A stretch of DNA of 6,532 nt from Eubacterium sp. (lineage in GTDB: Bacteria > Bacillota > Clostridia > Oscillospirales > Acutalibacteraceae). This document shows, one piece after another, positions 6,083-6,532 of the stretch. The position numbers and the translations under genes were made by a program. The notes below the pieces were generated by a model. The model saw only the letters and a program-made list of their open reading frames with translations. It was not told where the DNA came from and made no database searches. The stretch lies in assembly GCA_024696725.1 (NCBI GenBank), contig JAILGO010000152.1, positions 1 through 6,532 on the forward strand, in the 5' to 3' direction. Numbering within the stretch: position 1 is the stretch's first letter; each line of letters begins with the position of its first letter.

Positions 6083-6532
6083 AATTTATCCTCTTAATAT
6101 CTGCACCGAGTGAAGATAATATTTCCTCGAGTTTTTCATATCCTCTGTCAATATGTGTTATTCCGTATATTCTGCTTTCGCCCTCTGCGTTAAGAGAAGC
6201 GATTACCGCTGCGGCTCCGCCTCTGAGGTCGGTACAGGTAAGCTCTGCGCCGAAGAGTCGTTCTACCCCTTTTATTACCGCCCTTGAATTCTTAACGTAA
6301 ATATCCGCGCCGAGCTTTCTCAGCTCGTTAACGTAGCCGAAACGGTTTTCAAAGACGGTTTCCGTTATTACGGAGCGTCCTTTAGCGGTACACAGTGCAG
6401 AACAGATTAGCGCCTGACAGTCCGTCGGAAAACCGGGATAAGGAGCGGTAACAGTTTTTCTTATATGTTTAAGTCTTTTCGGAGCGGATATCTTTAACCT
6501 GTTATTTGAAAGATATATTTTACATCCGCTCG
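6066..6532 (-). CDS. murA: UDP-N-acetylglucosamine 1-carboxyvinyltransferase MurA, C-terminal part
   Basis: MurA transfers enolpyruvate from phosphoenolpyruvate to UDP-GlcNAc in the cytoplasm, the first committed step of peptidoglycan synthesis and the target of fosfomycin. The window holds about 154 C-terminal residues of a roughly 420-residue protein. The 5' part, including the catalytic Cys loop, lies beyond the right edge. Visible motifs, counted from the first complete codon, are APYPGFPTDCQA (29-40, with the conserved substrate-binding Asp of PTD), ITETVFENRF (55-64), TDLRGGAA (100-107, with the conserved active-site Arg) and HIDRGYEKLEEIL (126-138), all in the family order. The end is SLGADIKRINYEKEQ, slightly longer than usual and reaching 17 bases into divIB. 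I cannot tell MurA1 from MurA2 (MurZ) paralogues by sequence, but the place before divIB matches the dcw-cluster copy of Clostridia. Confidence 0.95.
   Translation of the reverse strand, partial: SGCKIYLSNNRLKISAPKRLKHIRKTVTAPYPGFPTDCQALICSALCTAKGRSVITETVFENRFGYVNELRKLGADIYVKNSRAVIKGVERLFGAELTCTDLRGGAAAVIASLNAEGESRIYGITHIDRGYEKLEEILSSLGADIKRINYEKEQ

Overview
The window looks like a chromosome segment from an anaerobic Firmicute of the class Clostridia, most likely a gut or rumen Ruminococcaceae/Oscillospiraceae-type organism. This placement is an inference from three things: the clostridial dcw order murA-divIB-ftsZ, AAGGAG-type ribosome binding sites, and a long cytoplasmic family GH38 alpha-mannosidase of the kind common in such bacteria. 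No ribosomal RNA or species-level marker is present.

Layout. On the plus strand (1-3510) a 73-residue protein of unknown function is followed after one base by a 1086-residue GH38 alpha-mannosidase. The pair looks translationally coupled and ends at a strong hairpin terminator near 3538-3575. From 3511 to 3827 there is a gene-free gap between convergent genes. It is bounded by two terminators and holds a cluster of six GTGGAAAA/TGTGAAAA units arranged as two blocks with the same internal spacing, resembling DnaA boxes. On the minus strand (3784-6532), read from right to left, are the C-terminal third of murA (cut by the window edge), divIB/ftsQ overlapping murA by 17 bases, a terminator directly after divIB, a 200-base gap with a good sigma-A type promoter, ftsZ, and the ftsZ terminator.

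The minus-strand genes work together in cell-wall synthesis and division. MurA makes the first committed precursor of peptidoglycan, DivIB is a membrane divisome protein, and FtsZ is the cytoskeletal ring that recruits the divisome. FtsZ appears to be uncoupled from the upstream operon by its own promoter. The plus-strand pair is an unrelated accessory carbohydrate-utilisation unit that converges on ftsZ. No sporulation genes (spoIIGA-sigE-sigG) follow ftsZ.

Most of the window is ordinary. The observation most worth a second look is the repeat cluster at 3619-3694. After it come the uncharacterised 73-residue protein coupled to the mannosidase, and the extra basic C-terminal tail of the mannosidase.
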